A DNA stretch of 64,000 bases from Rhizobium sp. CC-YZS058 (GCF_034720595.1 NZ_JAYESJ010000001.1:701001-765000), one strand, 5' to 3'. Positions 45,409-55,785 are shown, counted from the stretch's first letter. The notes: generated from the letters alone by a model not told the origin. Made by a program: numbers and translations.

Positions 45409-45821
45409 GCCCGCCCCGTGAGTTCCGCATTCTCGTCGTGGCCGCCTGCGCCCTCATCGATGGCGACGGCCGCGTGCTCATCGCGCAGCGGCCGGAAGGC
45501 AAGCCGATGGCAGGACTGTGGGAATTTCCGGGCGGCAAGGTCGAGGCCGGCGAAACGCCGGAACAGACGCTGATCCGCGAGCTGAACGAGGAGCTCGGGA
45601 TCACCACCAAGGTCGATTGCCTGGCGCCGCTGACCTTCGCCAGCCACTCCTACGAGGCCTTCCACCTGCTGATGCCGCTCTATGTCTGCCGGCGCTATGA
45701 GGGCATTCCGCAGGGCAGGGAGGGCCAGGCGCTGAAATGGGTCCGTGCGACCAGCCTGCGGGACTATCCCATGCCGCCCGCCGACGAGCCGCTGATCCCC
45801 CATCTGATCGACCTTCTCTAG
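45405..45821 (+). CDS. mutT: 8-oxo-dGTP diphosphatase MutT (Nudix)
   Basis: A 138-residue Nudix hydrolase that removes oxidised dGTP from the nucleotide pool. The Nudix box GGKVEAGETPEQ...RELNEELG occupies residues 43-65 with every catalytic Glu present. LWEFPGGK precedes it. Its ATG overlaps the upstream GNAT stop (ATGA), so it is translationally coupled and last in the argJ cluster. Confidence 0.93.
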   Translation: MSPPREFRILVVAACALIDGDGRVLIAQRPEGKPMAGLWEFPGGKVEAGETPEQTLIRELNEELGITTKVDCLAPLTFASHSYEAFHLLMPLYVCRRYEGIPQGREGQALKWVRATSLRDYPMPPADEPLIPHLIDLL

Positions 45822-45916
45822 GCGCTCCGCAGCCGCGGCAGCGCCTGGTGGCATTGCGGCAACAGGCCAAGTTTTCAACAATCTGACTGATGAATCCTTT
45901 CCAAGGGAGGCGCCCG

Positions 45917-45931
45917 TTAAGGGATCGTTTA
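45917..45931. promoter_or_regulatory. CtrA-like site TTAA-N7-TTTA upstream of the Flp pilin pair
   Basis: TTAA at 45917-45920 and TTTA at 45928-45931 are seven bases apart (GGGATCG). This is one mismatch from the CtrA consensus. It lies about 93 bases before the first of the two genes (46024). pilA, an Flp-type pilin, is a known CtrA target in Caulobacter. Confidence 0.4.
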
Positions 45932-46023
45932 TCTCCTCACGGCACAATGGTGTTCGATTGTGGCGCAAAGGCGCAATGGCGTAGCAGGGGACCGCCATTG
46001 CAGGCGCATGGTAAGAGGGTCTC

Positions 46024-46347
46024 ATGGCAAACGACGATTTCTGGCGCACTGTGCAGGACAAGGACATCGACATGCCGCAGCGTCAAAGCACCGGCGTCCT
46101 GAATCTGTCGCTGCTTTTCGGCACGGCCGTCATCGCCCTGACGTTGATCCTCACCCCGATGCTGTCCCAGAAGTCGGACAGCAAGGTGCTGGCCAATGCG
46201 CCGATCGATTACGACACGATCCAGACAGGCTCGATCCCCGCGCAAGCGGGCGAGACCAAGCGCTACACGGTTCGCCGCAGCATTCTGCAGGACATGCCGG
46301 GTGCCGTCTGCGTGATCAATGGGGATGGCAGCAAGAGCGGCTGCTGA
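46024..46347 (+). CDS. small single-TM hypothetical protein preceding Flp pilin
   Basis: A 107-residue protein. A 27-residue cytoplasmic N-terminus is followed by one transmembrane helix (about 28-47, LSLLFGTAVIALTLILTPML) and an exported tail with two cysteines (AVCVINGDGSKSGC). The ATG at 46024 follows AGAGGG at 5 bases. It lies 58 bases before an Flp pilin gene and is probably cotranscribed. I do not recognise a Pfam domain. A secreted or envelope partner of the pilin is a guess. Confidence 0.7.
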   Translation: MANDDFWRTVQDKDIDMPQRQSTGVLNLSLLFGTAVIALTLILTPMLSQKSDSKVLANAPIDYDTIQTGSIPAQAGETKRYTVRRSILQDMPGAVCVINGDGSKSGC

Positions 46348-46405
46348 TCCGGGTGCGAAAGAAGGCGCGGCGAGCCTGTGTGCCGCCGGCCAGGGGGCGA
46401 AGGGC

Positions 46406-46582
46406 ATGAAGGCTATTCTCAATCGCCTCCTGAAGGCGCGCTCCGGGGCAACTGCCGTGGAGTACGGCCTTATCGGCGGCATCATGGCGGTGGTGATCAT
46501 CGTCGCCTTCGGCAACTTCACCACCGCGCTCACCGACATGTTCACCTACATCACCGACGTGTTGGCCAACGCCTGGAAGTAA
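46406..46582 (+). CDS. Flp family type IVb pilin
   Basis: A 58-residue prepilin. The prepilin-peptidase site is after G14 in ARSGATAVEYGLIGG, with the conserved Glu at mature position 5 (E19) followed by Tyr, the hallmark of Flp pilins. A hydrophobic helix (about 18-45) follows. No tad/cpa assembly genes are within the window, so assembly would need a distant cluster. The upstream neighbour is a small TM protein. Confidence 0.92.
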   Translation: MKAILNRLLKARSGATAVEYGLIGGIMAVVIIVAFGNFTTALTDMFTYITDVLANAWK

Positions 46583-46609
46583 GGCGGCGACAAGGGCTGC
46601 AGTTCTCCC

Positions 46610-47485
46610 TTACAGATCGTCACGCACCTTGAGCGCGTCCGCCAGGCGCGCCTTCGCCGATCCGGGCTTCAGCGGCTTCTGCTGGCTTTCATGCGGCGCC
46701 CAGCCGGAAATGAAGATGACGGAAAAGGTCGCGCGGATGCGGCCATCGGCATCGGCATATCGTTGCGCATAGAGTTCGGCGGCCCGCAGAAACACCGCGC
46801 GCGGCAGCGGCTTGCGGCTGCGGGCGACGAGCGGGTTGGTCATGCCCATGGCCCGCAGGTCCTTCATCAGCGAGAACAGCGAGGCGTAGCGCACCGTGTA
46901 GGTTTCCGTGTCGGCCACGGGAAGCGCGAAGCCGGCGCGCTGCAGAAGCCCGCCCATGTCCCGCACATCGGCAAAGGGCACCACGCGCGGTCCCGCTCCG
47001 CCGGTCACCTCGCTTTCCGCCTCCAGCAGGACGCTGCGCAGTTCCTGCAGCGTTCCGGCACCCGGAATGGCGGCAAGGAACAGCCCGTCCGGCTTCAGCG
47101 CGCGCCGAACCTGGATGAAGACGCCCGGCGTGTCGTTGGTCAGATGCAGCGAGAGCGGCGAGACGACGAGGTTGACCGAGGCGGGCGCGAGCGGCACCGT
47201 TTCCAGCGGCGAAACGAGCAGATCCTCGCCGGGGGCGGCGAAGGCCGCGTCCGTCTCGACGCGCCGCAGCGTGCCGATCTTGCCGGTGGCAAGCAGTGCC
47301 CGGGCCGTGGCGCCCGTATAGCCATGCAGTTCCACCGCCGCGTCGAACTGGCGCTCCACCACGGAGAGACGTTCCGCGAGATCCTGCCCCACCAGGTCCA
47401 GCAGGAAGGATGCCTTCTCGTCGCCCGCCTTCAGGGCCCGAAGGCGACGCGCGGCGATCAGCGTCTGGTCAAAGACGATGTCCAA
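46610..47485 (-). CDS. BioC/NDUFAF5-like methyltransferase-domain protein
   Basis: A 291-residue protein with a class I methyltransferase fold. VNLVVSPLSLHLTNDTPGVF and IQVRRALKPDGLFLAAIPG near 108-145 are conserved; the C-terminal FSLMKDLRAMGMTNPL is typical of the mitochondrial complex-I factor NDUFAF5 and its alphaproteobacterial relatives. The SAM-binding motif I is degenerate (VELHGYTGATARAL in place of LDLGCGxG), so activity is uncertain. The start is TTG at 47485 with AAGGAG at 8 bases. It diverges from comF. Confidence 0.82.
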   Translation of the reverse strand: MDIVFDQTLIAARRLRALKAGDEKASFLLDLVGQDLAERLSVVERQFDAAVELHGYTGATARALLATGKIGTLRRVETDAAFAAPGEDLLVSPLETVPLAPASVNLVVSPLSLHLTNDTPGVFIQVRRALKPDGLFLAAIPGAGTLQELRSVLLEAESEVTGGAGPRVVPFADVRDMGGLLQRAGFALPVADTETYTVRYASLFSLMKDLRAMGMTNPLVARSRKPLPRAVFLRAAELYAQRYADADGRIRATFSVIFISGWAPHESQQKPLKPGSAKARLADALKVRDDL

Positions 47486-47571
47486 GGGAAAGCTCCTTTC
47501 GATTGCGGGACGACCCGCCCCGCTGCTAGGATCGGGCTCACATCGCGCGCCGCCAGGGACAAGTCAACGCC

Positions 47572-48366
47572 ATGGATGTGGAGCAGGCAGAGCATCCAGT
47601 CGAGGGGCAAGCCTGGCACCGTCGGATTTGGCACGGTGCGAAGGGCAGCATTTCGGCCGTCGGCGACCTTCTCTTTCCACCTGTCTGCCGCGGTTGCGGT
47701 CGTTTGACGGGCCGGCATGCAGCGCTCTGTCCGGCCTGCTGGCAGAGCGTCGGCTTCATCGAACGGCCCTTCTGCCCGGTGCTCGGCATTCCCTTCTCGC
47801 ATGATCTCGGCGAGGCACTGGTCTCGGCCGAGGCCATTGCCCATCCGCCACCCTTCGATCGGCTCCGCTCCGTCGCCCTGCATCAGGGCGTGGCGCGCGC
47901 GCTTGTCCATGGGCTGAAATACAAGGATCGGACCGATCTGGCGCCGATGATGGCCGCCTGGATGGTGCGGGCAGGCGAGGGCCATGTCGAGGCGGCCGAC
48001 GCGATCCTGCCCGTGCCTCTTCATGTCTCGCGCCTCTGGCGGCGGCGCTACAACCAGGCGGGCGAACTGGCCCGGGCCATGAGCCGGTTGACAGGCACGC
48101 CGCTGCTGCCGCTGGCGCTGTCCCGGGTTCGCCGCACGCAGCCGCAGATCGGGCTTGGCGCGCTCCAGCGTGCCGACAATGTGCGGGGTGCCTTCGCGGT
48201 GACCGAAGCCGGCGCGGCGGTGCTGTTCGGCAAGCGGGTGGTGCTGGTGGACGATGTCTATACGACGGGCGCCACGGTGGCCGCCGCCGCCCGGGCATTG
48301 CGGCGGGCGGGGGTGGTCGAGATCACGGTTTTGACCTTTGCAAGGGCGCTGCCCGGTCCTATATGA
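47572..48366 (+). CDS. comF: ComF family phosphoribosyltransferase-domain protein
   Basis: A 264-residue protein. The N-terminal double-zinc region has CRGCGR and CPACWQS near 42-65. The C-terminal type I PRT-like domain has RRRYNQAGELARAM near 155-168 and VVLVDDVYTTGATVAAAA near 223-240. ComF relatives act in natural transformation in some bacteria; in alphaproteobacteria the role is unclear. It is followed by grxC, nitrilase-like and DUF1178 genes on the same strand. Confidence 0.88.
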   Translation: MDVEQAEHPVEGQAWHRRIWHGAKGSISAVGDLLFPPVCRGCGRLTGRHAALCPACWQSVGFIERPFCPVLGIPFSHDLGEALVSAEAIAHPPPFDRLRSVALHQGVARALVHGLKYKDRTDLAPMMAAWMVRAGEGHVEAADAILPVPLHVSRLWRRRYNQAGELARAMSRLTGTPLLPLALSRVRRTQPQIGLGALQRADNVRGAFAVTEAGAAVLFGKRVVLVDDVYTTGATVAAAARALRRAGVVEITVLTFARALPGPI

Positions 48367-48448
48367 CAGTCCTATGCCGTCCGGTGGCGGCGTCGCTGTC
48401 GCGGCTGCGCCGGCGGCCCGCCAGCCCTTTCTCCCGTCAGGATCGATC

Positions 48449-48706
48449 ATGGCTTCCGTCACCATCTATACCCGCCAGTTCTGCAGCTACTGCTCCGCCG
48501 CCAAGCGGCTTCTGGAGAAGAAGGGTGTCGCCTATGAGGAACATGACGCGACCAATGCGCCGGCGGTGCGGGAAGAAATGATCGCGCGCTCGAATGGCGG
48601 GCGGACCTTTCCGCAGATCTTCATCAACGACATCCACGTCGGCGGCTGCGACGATCTTCACGCGCTGGACAGCGCTGGCAAGCTCGATCCGATGCTGGCG
48701 GCCTGA
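48449..48706 (+). CDS. grxC: glutaredoxin 3
   Basis: An 85-residue dithiol glutaredoxin with active site C12-S-Y-C15 in TRQFCSYCSAAK. The glutathione-binding TFPQIFIN and GGCDDLHAL motifs lie near 53-75. It reduces protein disulfides and glutathione mixed disulfides. The ATG at 48449 gives MASVTIYTRQ. It is part of the comF-grxC-nitrilase-DUF1178 series, which is conserved in rhizobia as I recall. Confidence 0.95.
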   Translation: MASVTIYTRQFCSYCSAAKRLLEKKGVAYEEHDATNAPAVREEMIARSNGGRTFPQIFINDIHVGGCDDLHALDSAGKLDPMLAA

Positions 48707-48751
48707 GCCGGCGATGACCCGCAAGAAGAGCCTTTCGAAGGAGGGCTGTGC

Positions 48752-49603
48752 GTGACCCTGCGCGTTGCCGCTGTTCAGATGTGCTCGGGCGTCGATGTCT
48801 CCCGCAATGCCGACGCCATGGCGCGCCTCGTGCGCCAGGCCGCGGCCGAGGGGGCGAGCTATATCCAGACTCCGGAAATGACCGGCGCTCTGCAGCGTGA
48901 CCGTGCGGCCCTGCGCGCCCAGCTCCGCGGCGAACAAGACGATGTGATCGTCGCCACGGCGGCCCGCCTTGCCGGCGAGCTCGGTATCCACCTCCATGTC
49001 GGCTCGACGGCGATTGCGCTGGACGATGGCAAGATCGCCAATCGCGGCCTGCTGTTCGGACCGGATGGGGCGAAGATCTGCCACTACGACAAGATCCACA
49101 TGTTCGATGTCGATCTCGACAATGGCGAGAGCTGGCGGGAAAGTGCCGCCTATACGCCGGGCGAAACGGCGCGCATGGCGGACCTCCCCTTCGGCCGGCT
49201 GGGCTTTGCCATCTGCTACGATGTGCGCTTTCCCGAGCTGTTCCGCCGCCAGGCGGTGGACGGGGTGAAGCTGATGTCCCTGCCGGCGGCATTCACCCGC
49301 CAGACAGGTGAGGCCCATTGGTCCGTGCTGCTGCGCGCCCGCGCCATCGAGAACGGCATGTTCCTCGTCGCGGCCGCGCAGGGCGGTGTGCATGAGGACG
49401 GCCGCGAGACCTATGGCCATTCGATGATCGTCGATCCCTGGGGGCGCGTGCTCGGCGAGGCCGGTGCGGCCGGGGAGGAGATCGTCATCGCCGATCTCGA
49501 CCTTTCCGACGTCGGCGCGGCGCGGGCAAAAATTCCCAACCTGAAGAATGCCCGCAGCTTCACGCTCGAAGCCGCAACGGGCGGGGCGGAGCCCGGCGCA
49601 TGA
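48752..49603 (+). CDS. carbon-nitrogen hydrolase (Nit1/nitrilase-like)
   Basis: A 283-residue nitrilase-superfamily amidase with the complete catalytic triad: E42 (TPEMTG), K114 (YDKIHMFD) and C155 (GFAICYDVRFPEL). The HxxFDVDLD segment and family branch resemble Nit1 (deaminated-glutathione amidase), so a metabolite-repair role next to grxC is plausible. The start is GTG at 48752 with GAAGGAGG upstream. Its TGA overlaps the DUF1178 ATG. Confidence 0.9.
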   Translation: MTLRVAAVQMCSGVDVSRNADAMARLVRQAAAEGASYIQTPEMTGALQRDRAALRAQLRGEQDDVIVATAARLAGELGIHLHVGSTAIALDDGKIANRGLLFGPDGAKICHYDKIHMFDVDLDNGESWRESAAYTPGETARMADLPFGRLGFAICYDVRFPELFRRQAVDGVKLMSLPAAFTRQTGEAHWSVLLRARAIENGMFLVAAAQGGVHEDGRETYGHSMIVDPWGRVLGEAGAAGEEIVIADLDLSDVGAARAKIPNLKNARSFTLEAATGGAEPGA

Positions 49604-50028
49604 TCCGCTACAGCCTTGTCTGCGACCAGGGCCACGACTTCGAGGCCTGGTTCTCCTCCAGCAGCGACTTCGACGGCCAGGCCGAGGCGGGTTTGGTCAG
49701 TTGCGTCGTCTGCGGCAGCACCGCCGTCAAGCGGGCGCTCATGGCGCCCTCCGTTTCCACCGGCCGGGCGAGAGAGAAGACGCGAGCGCTGATGCTCGAG
49801 AGCGCGCATCGGGAGGCCGCGGCGAAGATCCGCGAGATCGTTGCCACCATTCGCGCCAATTCCGAGGATGTGGGCGAGAAATTCCCGGAGGAAGCGCGCA
49901 AGATCCATTATGGCGAGGCCGATGCGCGCGGTCTGATCGGCCGGGCCACGGCCGAGGAGGCGCGCGGCTTGATCGAGGAGGGGATCGAGATCGCTCCGTT
50001 GCCCCTGCTTCCCGACGACGCGAACTGA
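49600..50028 (+). CDS. DUF1178 family protein
   Basis: A 142-residue protein. An N-terminal zinc-ribbon-like part, MIRYSLVCDQGHDFEAWFSS with a later CVVCGS near residue 35, is followed by a charged helical region (EEARKIHYGEADARGLIG), the DUF1178 hallmark. Function unknown. It overlaps the nitrilase-like gene by four bases (ATGA) and is the last gene of that series. Confidence 0.9.
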   Translation: MIRYSLVCDQGHDFEAWFSSSSDFDGQAEAGLVSCVVCGSTAVKRALMAPSVSTGRAREKTRALMLESAHREAAAKIREIVATIRANSEDVGEKFPEEARKIHYGEADARGLIGRATAEEARGLIEEGIEIAPLPLLPDDAN

Positions 50029-50036
50029 CCTCCCGT

Positions 50037-50801
50037 TCAGCCGGCCGGCTGAACCGGCGCCGGCCGCTTGGCGAGGAGCATGTAGTTCACGTCCATGTCG
50101 CTCGAGAGATGCCAGGCGTTCGACAGCGGATGGAAGAACACGCCGGTGCGCTCGGCGATCACCATGCCGCTGGCGCCGAGCGGGCCTTCAATCTCCTCCG
50201 GCGTCACCAGCTTCTCATATTGATGCGTGCCGCGTGGCAGCCAGCGCAGCACGTTCTCGGCTGCGAAAATGGCCAGCGCCCGCGCCTTCAGCGTGCGGTT
50301 GATCGTGGCGATCACCATCAGGCCGCCCGGACGCACCATGGAGGCACAGGTCTTCAAGAAGAAATCGACGTCGGAGACGTGCTCGACCACTTCCATGTTG
50401 AGCACGATGTCGAAGGTCTCGCCGTCCGCGGCCAGGCTCTCGGCCGTCACCGCCCGGTAGTCCACCGCGACACCGCTCGCTTCGGCATGGGTTTGTGCGA
50501 TGCGGATGTTCTTCTCCGAGGCATCGGCGCCAAGGACGTCGGCGCCCATGCGCGCCATCGGCTCGGAAAGCAGCCCGCCGCCGCAGCCGATATCGAGCAG
50601 GCGCAAGCCCTGCAGCGGCTTGGGCGCCTTGGGATCGCGGCCGAAATGCGCGGAGGCCTTGTCGCGGATATAGGCAAGGCGGACCGGGTTGAACTTGTGC
50701 AGCGGCTTGAACTTGCCGCGCGGATTCCACCACTCGGCGGCAAGGGCCGAAAACCGGTCGATCTCGCCCTGGTCGATCGTCGTCCGCGCCGCTTCGCTCA
50801 T
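50037..50801 (-). CDS. ubiG: ubiquinone biosynthesis O-methyltransferase UbiG
   Basis: A 254-residue SAM-dependent enzyme that performs both O-methylations of ubiquinone synthesis. Motif [10 protein letters not shown] is at residues 68-76. [23 protein letters not shown] near 17-39 is the UbiG signature, and [15 protein letters not shown] follows. The ATG at 50801 ([11 protein letters not shown]) is chosen with GGAG upstream; the frame stays open further upstream without support. It converges on the DUF1178 gene and diverges from lysC. Confidence 0.96.
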   Translation of the reverse strand: MSEAARTTIDQGEIDRFSALAAEWWNPRGKFKPLHKFNPVRLAYIRDKASAHFGRDPKAPKPLQGLRLLDIGCGGGLLSEPMARMGADVLGADASEKNIRIAQTHAEASGVAVDYRAVTAESLAADGETFDIVLNMEVVEHVSDVDFFLKTCASMVRPGGLMVIATINRTLKARALAIFAAENVLRWLPRGTHQYEKLVTPEEIEGPLGASGMVIAERTGVFFHPLSNAWHLSSDMDVNYMLLAKRPAPVQPAG

Positions 50802-50995
50802 TGCCTCGTGCTCCTGTGCTCGTTTGCGACAGGAAGTCGGCCGCAGGGGGCGGATTGTCAAGGGATGGCGGGGTGCCAGAAGGCCGCAGAGCGCCGACTG
50901 CCATTGCACCGCAATCGCTCTTTCGCTAAGAGACCGCGAGTTTTCGGCCCGCAGACGCTGCAGCGCGGCGGGGCCCCTCGTACTGGTAGAGGCAG

Positions 50996-52249
50996 ATGGC
51001 ACGCATCGTGATGAAATTCGGCGGAACCTCCGTCGCGGATATGGATCGCATCCGGAACGTCGCCCGTCACGTCAAACGCGAAGTCGATGCCGGCCATGAG
51101 GTGGCGGTGGTCGTCTCGGCGATGTCCGGCAAGACCAACGAGCTGGTCGCCTGGACCCGCGATGCTTCGCCCATGCATGACGCGCGCGAATATGATGCGG
51201 TGGTCGCCTCCGGCGAGCAGGTGACCTCCGGCCTGCTGGCCATCGCGCTCCAGCATATCGGCATCAATGCCCGCTCCTGGCAGGGCTGGCAAATCCCGAT
51301 CCGCACCGACAATGCCCATGGCGCCGCCCGTATTCTCGATATCGACGGCTCGGATCTCATTCGCCGCTTCAAGGAGGGGCAGGTCGCCGTCATCGCCGGC
51401 TTCCAGGGTCTCGGCCCGGACAACCGCATCGCGACGCTCGGCCGCGGCGGCTCCGATACCAGCGCGGTCGCGATTGCCGCTGCCGTCAAGGCCGATCGCT
51501 GCGACATCTACACCGACGTCGACGGCGTCTACACCACCGATCCGCGCATCGAGCCCAAGGCGCGGCGCATGAAGAAGATCGCGTTCGAGGAAATGCTCGA
51601 AATGGCGTCGCTCGGCGCCAAGGTGCTGCAGGTACGCTCGGTCGAGCTCGCCATGGTGCACAAGGTGCGCACCTTCGTCCGCTCCAGTTTCGAAGACCCC
51701 GATGCGCCGGGCATGGGCGACCTCTTGAACCCGCCCGGTACGCTGATTTGTGATGAGGAAGAAATCGTGGAACAGGAAGTCGTCACCGGCATTGCCTATG
51801 CCAAGGATGAGGCGCAGATCTCGCTCCGGCGCCTGGCGGACCGGCCCGGCGTCTCCGCCGCGATCTTCGGCCCGCTCGCCGAAGCCCACATCAATGTCGA
51901 TATGATCGTCCAGAACATTTCCGAGGACGGCTCCAAGACCGACATGACCTTCACCGTCCCATCGGGCGATGTCGACAAGGCCCTGCGCGTCCTCGACGCC
52001 CAGAAGGACAAGATCGGTTTCGACGCGGTCCAGAACGAATCGGGCCTCGCCAAGGTCTCCGTCATCGGCATCGGCATGCGCAGCCACGCGGGCGTTGCGG
52101 CCTCCGCCTTCCGGGCGCTCGCCGAAAAGGGCATCAACATCAAGGCGATCACCACCTCCGAGATCAAGATTTCCATCCTGATCGACGGTGCCTATGCGGA
52201 ACTCGCGGTTCGCACTTTGCATTCCGTCTACGGTCTCGATAAGAGTTGA
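50996..52249 (+). CDS. lysC: aspartate kinase
   Basis: A 417-residue kinase that phosphorylates aspartate, the first step to lysine, threonine, methionine and diaminopimelate. The catalytic [10 protein letters not shown] is at residues 5-14, [12 protein letters not shown] near 145-156, [16 protein letters not shown] near 172-187, and two ACT regulatory domains occupy about 265-410 ([14 protein letters not shown] in the second). Feedback control by end products is expected. It is followed by ptsP after 58 bases. Confidence 0.96.
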   Translation: MARIVMKFGGTSVADMDRIRNVARHVKREVDAGHEVAVVVSAMSGKTNELVAWTRDASPMHDAREYDAVVASGEQVTSGLLAIALQHIGINARSWQGWQIPIRTDNAHGAARILDIDGSDLIRRFKEGQVAVIAGFQGLGPDNRIATLGRGGSDTSAVAIAAAVKADRCDIYTDVDGVYTTDPRIEPKARRMKKIAFEEMLEMASLGAKVLQVRSVELAMVHKVRTFVRSSFEDPDAPGMGDLLNPPGTLICDEEEIVEQEVVTGIAYAKDEAQISLRRLADRPGVSAAIFGPLAEAHINVDMIVQNISEDGSKTDMTFTVPSGDVDKALRVLDAQKDKIGFDAVQNESGLAKVSVIGIGMRSHAGVAASAFRALAEKGINIKAITTSEIKISILIDGAYAELAVRTLHSVYGLDKS

Positions 52250-52307
52250 GACCGGCGCGAAGCAGCCTGCTTCCGCCATTCGTTCTGATCTGGGAGATGG
52301 TCCCGCG

Positions 52308-54572
52308 ATGAGAGACCTTTCGGGTCCACGCGTACTTCTCAAGCGGCTGCGCGAGCTGATGGCCGAGCCGCTGGAGCCGCAGGAGCGTCTCGACCGGATC
52401 GTGCGCCAGATCGCGCAGAACATGGTGGCCGAGGTGTGCTCGGTCTATGTTCTTCGCTCCGATGGCGTTCTCGAACTCTACGCCACCGAAGGTCTGAACA
52501 AGGACGCGGTGCATTTGGCCCAGCTGCAGATGGGGCAGGGCCTTGTCGGCACCATTGCCGCCAGCGCCCGGCCGCTCAACCTGTCGGACGCCCAGTCGCA
52601 CCCGGCCTTCACCTATCTTCCGGAAACGGGAGAAGAGGTCTACCATTCCTTCCTCGGCGTGCCGATCCTGCGCACCGGCCGATCGCTCGGCGTTCTCGTC
52701 GTGCAGAACAAGGCCAGCCGCACCTATCGCGATGACGAGGTGGAGGCGCTGGAAACCACGGCCATGGTGCTTGCCGAAATGGTGGCGACCGGCGAGTTGA
52801 AGAAAATCACCCGTCCCGGGCTCGAACTCGACCTCTCGCGTCCCGTCTCGATCGACGGTTCGAGCTTCGGCGAAGGGGTCGGCCTCGGCTATGTCGTCCT
52901 GCACGAGCCGCGCATTGTCGTCACCAATCTGCTGAACGAAGACAGCGACAAGGAGCTGGCGCGGCTGAGCGAGGCGCTTGGCTCGCTCCGCCTGTCGATC
53001 GACGACATGCTGTCGCGCCGCGATGTGTCGATGGAGGGCGAGCACCGGGCGGTGCTCGAGGCCTACCGCATGTTTGCCCATGACCGCGGCTGGGTGCGCA
53101 AGCTCGAAGAGGCGATCCGCAACGGCCTGACCGCGGAAGCGGCGGTGGAGCGGGTGCAGAGCGAGACCAAGGCGCGCATGATGCGGCTGACGGACCCGTA
53201 TCTGCGCGAGCGCATGCATGATTTCGACGACCTCGCCAACCGGCTGCTGCGGCAGTTGACCGGCTATGGTGCGCGGATTGCCGGCGGGGACTTTCCCGTC
53301 GATGCCATCGTGGTCGCACGGGCCATGGGTGCTGCCGAGCTGCTCGATTATCCGCGCGAAAACGTGCGCGGCCTGGTGCTCGAAGATGGCGCTGTCACCA
53401 GCCATGTCGTCATCGTGGCGCGTGCCATGGGGATTCCCGTGGTCGGCCAGGCGGCCGGCGTCGTGGCGCTTGCCGAAAACGGCGATGCGATCATCGTAGA
53501 CGGCGATGATGCCAAGGTGCATCTGCGCCCAATGGCGGATCTCCAGCGGGCTTACGAAGAAAAAGTGCGCCTGCGCGCCCGACGCCAGGAACAGTTCCGG
53601 GCGTTGCGCGGTGTCGAGCCGGTGACGAAGGATGGCAGCCGCATTCGCCTGCAGATGAATGCCGGCCTGATGGTCGACCTGCCGCAGCTGGCCGAATCGG
53701 GAGCGGAGGGCATCGGCCTGTTCCGCACCGAGCTGCAGTTCATGATCGCCTCCACCATGCCGAAGATGGAGGAGCAGGAGGCCTTCTACCGCAATGTGAT
53801 GAAGCAGGCCGGCGGCAAGCCCGTGACCTTCCGCACGCTCGATATCGGCGGCGACAAGGTGGTGCCCTATTTCCGGGCGGCGGAGGAAGAAAATCCGGCG
53901 CTCGGCTGGCGGGCAATCCGCCTCTCGCTCGACCGGCCGGGCCTGTTGCGCACGCAGCTGCGCGCCATGTTGCGCGCCTCGGCGGGTGCCGAGCTCAAGC
54001 TGATGCTGCCCATGGTGACCGAGGTGCAGGAGCTGCGCGCAGTGCGCGAGCTTCTGCAAAAAGAGATCCAGCGCCAGTCGAAGGTCGGCGAGCAATTGCC
54101 GCGCAAGCTGCAGTTCGGCGCCATGCTGGAGGTTCCGGCCCTGCTCTGGCAGCTCGACGAGCTGATGAGCGAGGTGGATTTCGTGTCCGTCGGCTCGAAC
54201 GACCTCTTCCAGTTCACCATGGCGGTGGATCGCGGCAATTCGCGCGTGGCCGATCGGTTCGACGTTCTGGGACGGCCCTTCCTGCGCATGCTGCGCGACA
54301 TTGCGCGCGCTGGCGAGCGCAACCGGACTTCCGTGACGCTCTGCGGCGAAATGGCGTCGAAGCCGCTCTCGGCGCTGGCTCTGCTTGGCATCGGTTTCCG
54401 CTCGGTCTCCATGTCGCCGACGGCGGTGGGTCCGGTCAAGGCCATGCTGCTCGCCACCGATCTCTCGCTCCTGTCGCCGGCGCTCAATGCGCTGCTCGAT
54501 GACACGAAGAGCCGGCAGACGCCGCGCGAGTTCCTGAAGGCCTTTGCCGCGGACCACGAGATCCCGGTCTAG
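52308..54572 (+). CDS. ptsP: phosphoenolpyruvate-protein phosphotransferase PtsP (Enzyme I Ntr)
   Basis: A 754-residue first enzyme of the nitrogen-type phosphotransferase system. An N-terminal GAF domain (about 15-160) senses metabolites. The phosphohistidine domain has H366 in [17 protein letters not shown], and the C-terminal PEP-binding barrel has [27 protein letters not shown] and the active cysteine C679 in [11 protein letters not shown]. It phosphorylates NPr, linking nitrogen status to downstream regulators. The ATG at 52308 follows GGGAG. It sits between lysC and prfA. Confidence 0.95.
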   Translation: MRDLSGPRVLLKRLRELMAEPLEPQERLDRIVRQIAQNMVAEVCSVYVLRSDGVLELYATEGLNKDAVHLAQLQMGQGLVGTIAASARPLNLSDAQSHPAFTYLPETGEEVYHSFLGVPILRTGRSLGVLVVQNKASRTYRDDEVEALETTAMVLAEMVATGELKKITRPGLELDLSRPVSIDGSSFGEGVGLGYVVLHEPRIVVTNLLNEDSDKELARLSEALGSLRLSIDDMLSRRDVSMEGEHRAVLEAYRMFAHDRGWVRKLEEAIRNGLTAEAAVERVQSETKARMMRLTDPYLRERMHDFDDLANRLLRQLTGYGARIAGGDFPVDAIVVARAMGAAELLDYPRENVRGLVLEDGAVTSHVVIVARAMGIPVVGQAAGVVALAENGDAIIVDGDDAKVHLRPMADLQRAYEEKVRLRARRQEQFRALRGVEPVTKDGSRIRLQMNAGLMVDLPQLAESGAEGIGLFRTELQFMIASTMPKMEEQEAFYRNVMKQAGGKPVTFRTLDIGGDKVVPYFRAAEEENPALGWRAIRLSLDRPGLLRTQLRAMLRASAGAELKLMLPMVTEVQELRAVRELLQKEIQRQSKVGEQLPRKLQFGAMLEVPALLWQLDELMSEVDFVSVGSNDLFQFTMAVDRGNSRVADRFDVLGRPFLRMLRDIARAGERNRTSVTLCGEMASKPLSALALLGIGFRSVSMSPTAVGPVKAMLLATDLSLLSPALNALLDDTKSRQTPREFLKAFAADHEIPV

Positions 54573-54702
54573 CTGCCCCCGTTCCGGGGGCCTGGCCCCT
54601 TGTCCTCAACACCCGCCTGGAAAGCGCGCAAGCGTCCTTTGGCGACCCTCGACCGTTTTGCCGGTCGACCATCGCGCCGCTCGGCGGCCCTGGAGTTTCA
54701 AC

Positions 54703-55785
54703 GTGGCGACATTGCCTGTCGAAAAAATGCGCGAGCTGGAGCGGCGTTTTGCGGAGATCGAGGCGCGCATGGCCGAGGGGCCTGCTGCGGACGTTTATGT
54801 GAAGCTGGCCTCCGAATATTCCGAACTGCAGCCGGTGGTCGCCAAGATTCGCGCCTATGAGAAGGCGAAGTCCGAGCTGATCGATGTCGAGACGCTGCTT
54901 TCGGACCGGACGACCGACCGGGACATGCGCGAGCTGGCCGAAATGGAGAAGCCGGAGATCGCGGAGCGGCTGGAGGCGCTGGAAGGCGAAATGCAGATCC
55001 TGCTGCTGCCGAAGGATGCGGCGGACGAGAAGAGCGCGATCCTGGAAATCCGCGCCGGCACCGGCGGCTCCGAGGCCGCCCTGTTTGCCGGCGATCTGTT
55101 CCGCATGTATGAGCGCTACGCCTCTGCCAAGGGTTGGAAGGTGGAGGTTCTTTCCGCCAGCGATGGTGAAGCCGGCGGTTTCAAGGAAATCATCGCCACC
55201 GTCACCGGCCGCGGCGTGTTTTCGAAGCTGAAATTCGAGTCCGGCGTCCACCGCGTCCAGCGTGTGCCAGAGACGGAAGCCGGCGGCCGTATCCACACCT
55301 CGGCCGCCACCGTCGCCGTGCTTCCCGAAGCGGAAGAGATCGATATCGAGATCCGCAACGAGGATATCCGCATCGATACGATGCGCTCGTCCGGTGCAGG
55401 CGGCCAGCACGTCAACACGACCGACTCCGCTGTGCGCATCACCCACCTGCCGTCCGGCATCGTGGTGACGAGTTCGGAAAAATCGCAGCACCAGAACCGT
55501 GCCAAGGCCATGCAGGTGCTGCGCTCCAGGCTCTACGACATGGAGCGGCAGAAGGCCGATAGCGAGCGCTCCGCCTCCCGCCGCAGCCAGGTCGGGTCCG
55601 GCGACCGCTCCGAGCGGATCCGCACCTACAATTTCCCGCAAGGGCGCGTGACCGATCACCGCATCAACCTGACGCTCTACAAGATCGACCGGATGATGAT
55701 GGGCGAGATCGACGAGGTGGTGGATGCCTTGATGGCCGACTACCAGGCCGGACAGCTGGCGCAGCTCGGCGAAGTGCAGGGCTGA
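54703..55785 (+). CDS. prfA: peptide chain release factor 1
   Basis: A 360-residue class I release factor that reads UAA and UAG. The codon-recognition tripeptide region VPET is at 187-190 (PxT type, RF1 and not RF2), and the peptidyl-hydrolysis motif GGQ is at 233-235 in [17 protein letters not shown]. The start is GTG at 54703 with GGAG at 8 bases ([16 protein letters not shown]). Its TGA shares a base with the prmC ATG; PrmC methylates the Q of this GGQ motif. Confidence 0.97.
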   Translation: MATLPVEKMRELERRFAEIEARMAEGPAADVYVKLASEYSELQPVVAKIRAYEKAKSELIDVETLLSDRTTDRDMRELAEMEKPEIAERLEALEGEMQILLLPKDAADEKSAILEIRAGTGGSEAALFAGDLFRMYERYASAKGWKVEVLSASDGEAGGFKEIIATVTGRGVFSKLKFESGVHRVQRVPETEAGGRIHTSAATVAVLPEAEEIDIEIRNEDIRIDTMRSSGAGGQHVNTTDSAVRITHLPSGIVVTSSEKSQHQNRAKAMQVLRSRLYDMERQKADSERSASRRSQVGSGDRSERIRTYNFPQGRVTDHRINLTLYKIDRMMMGEIDEVVDALMADYQAGQLAQLGEVQG

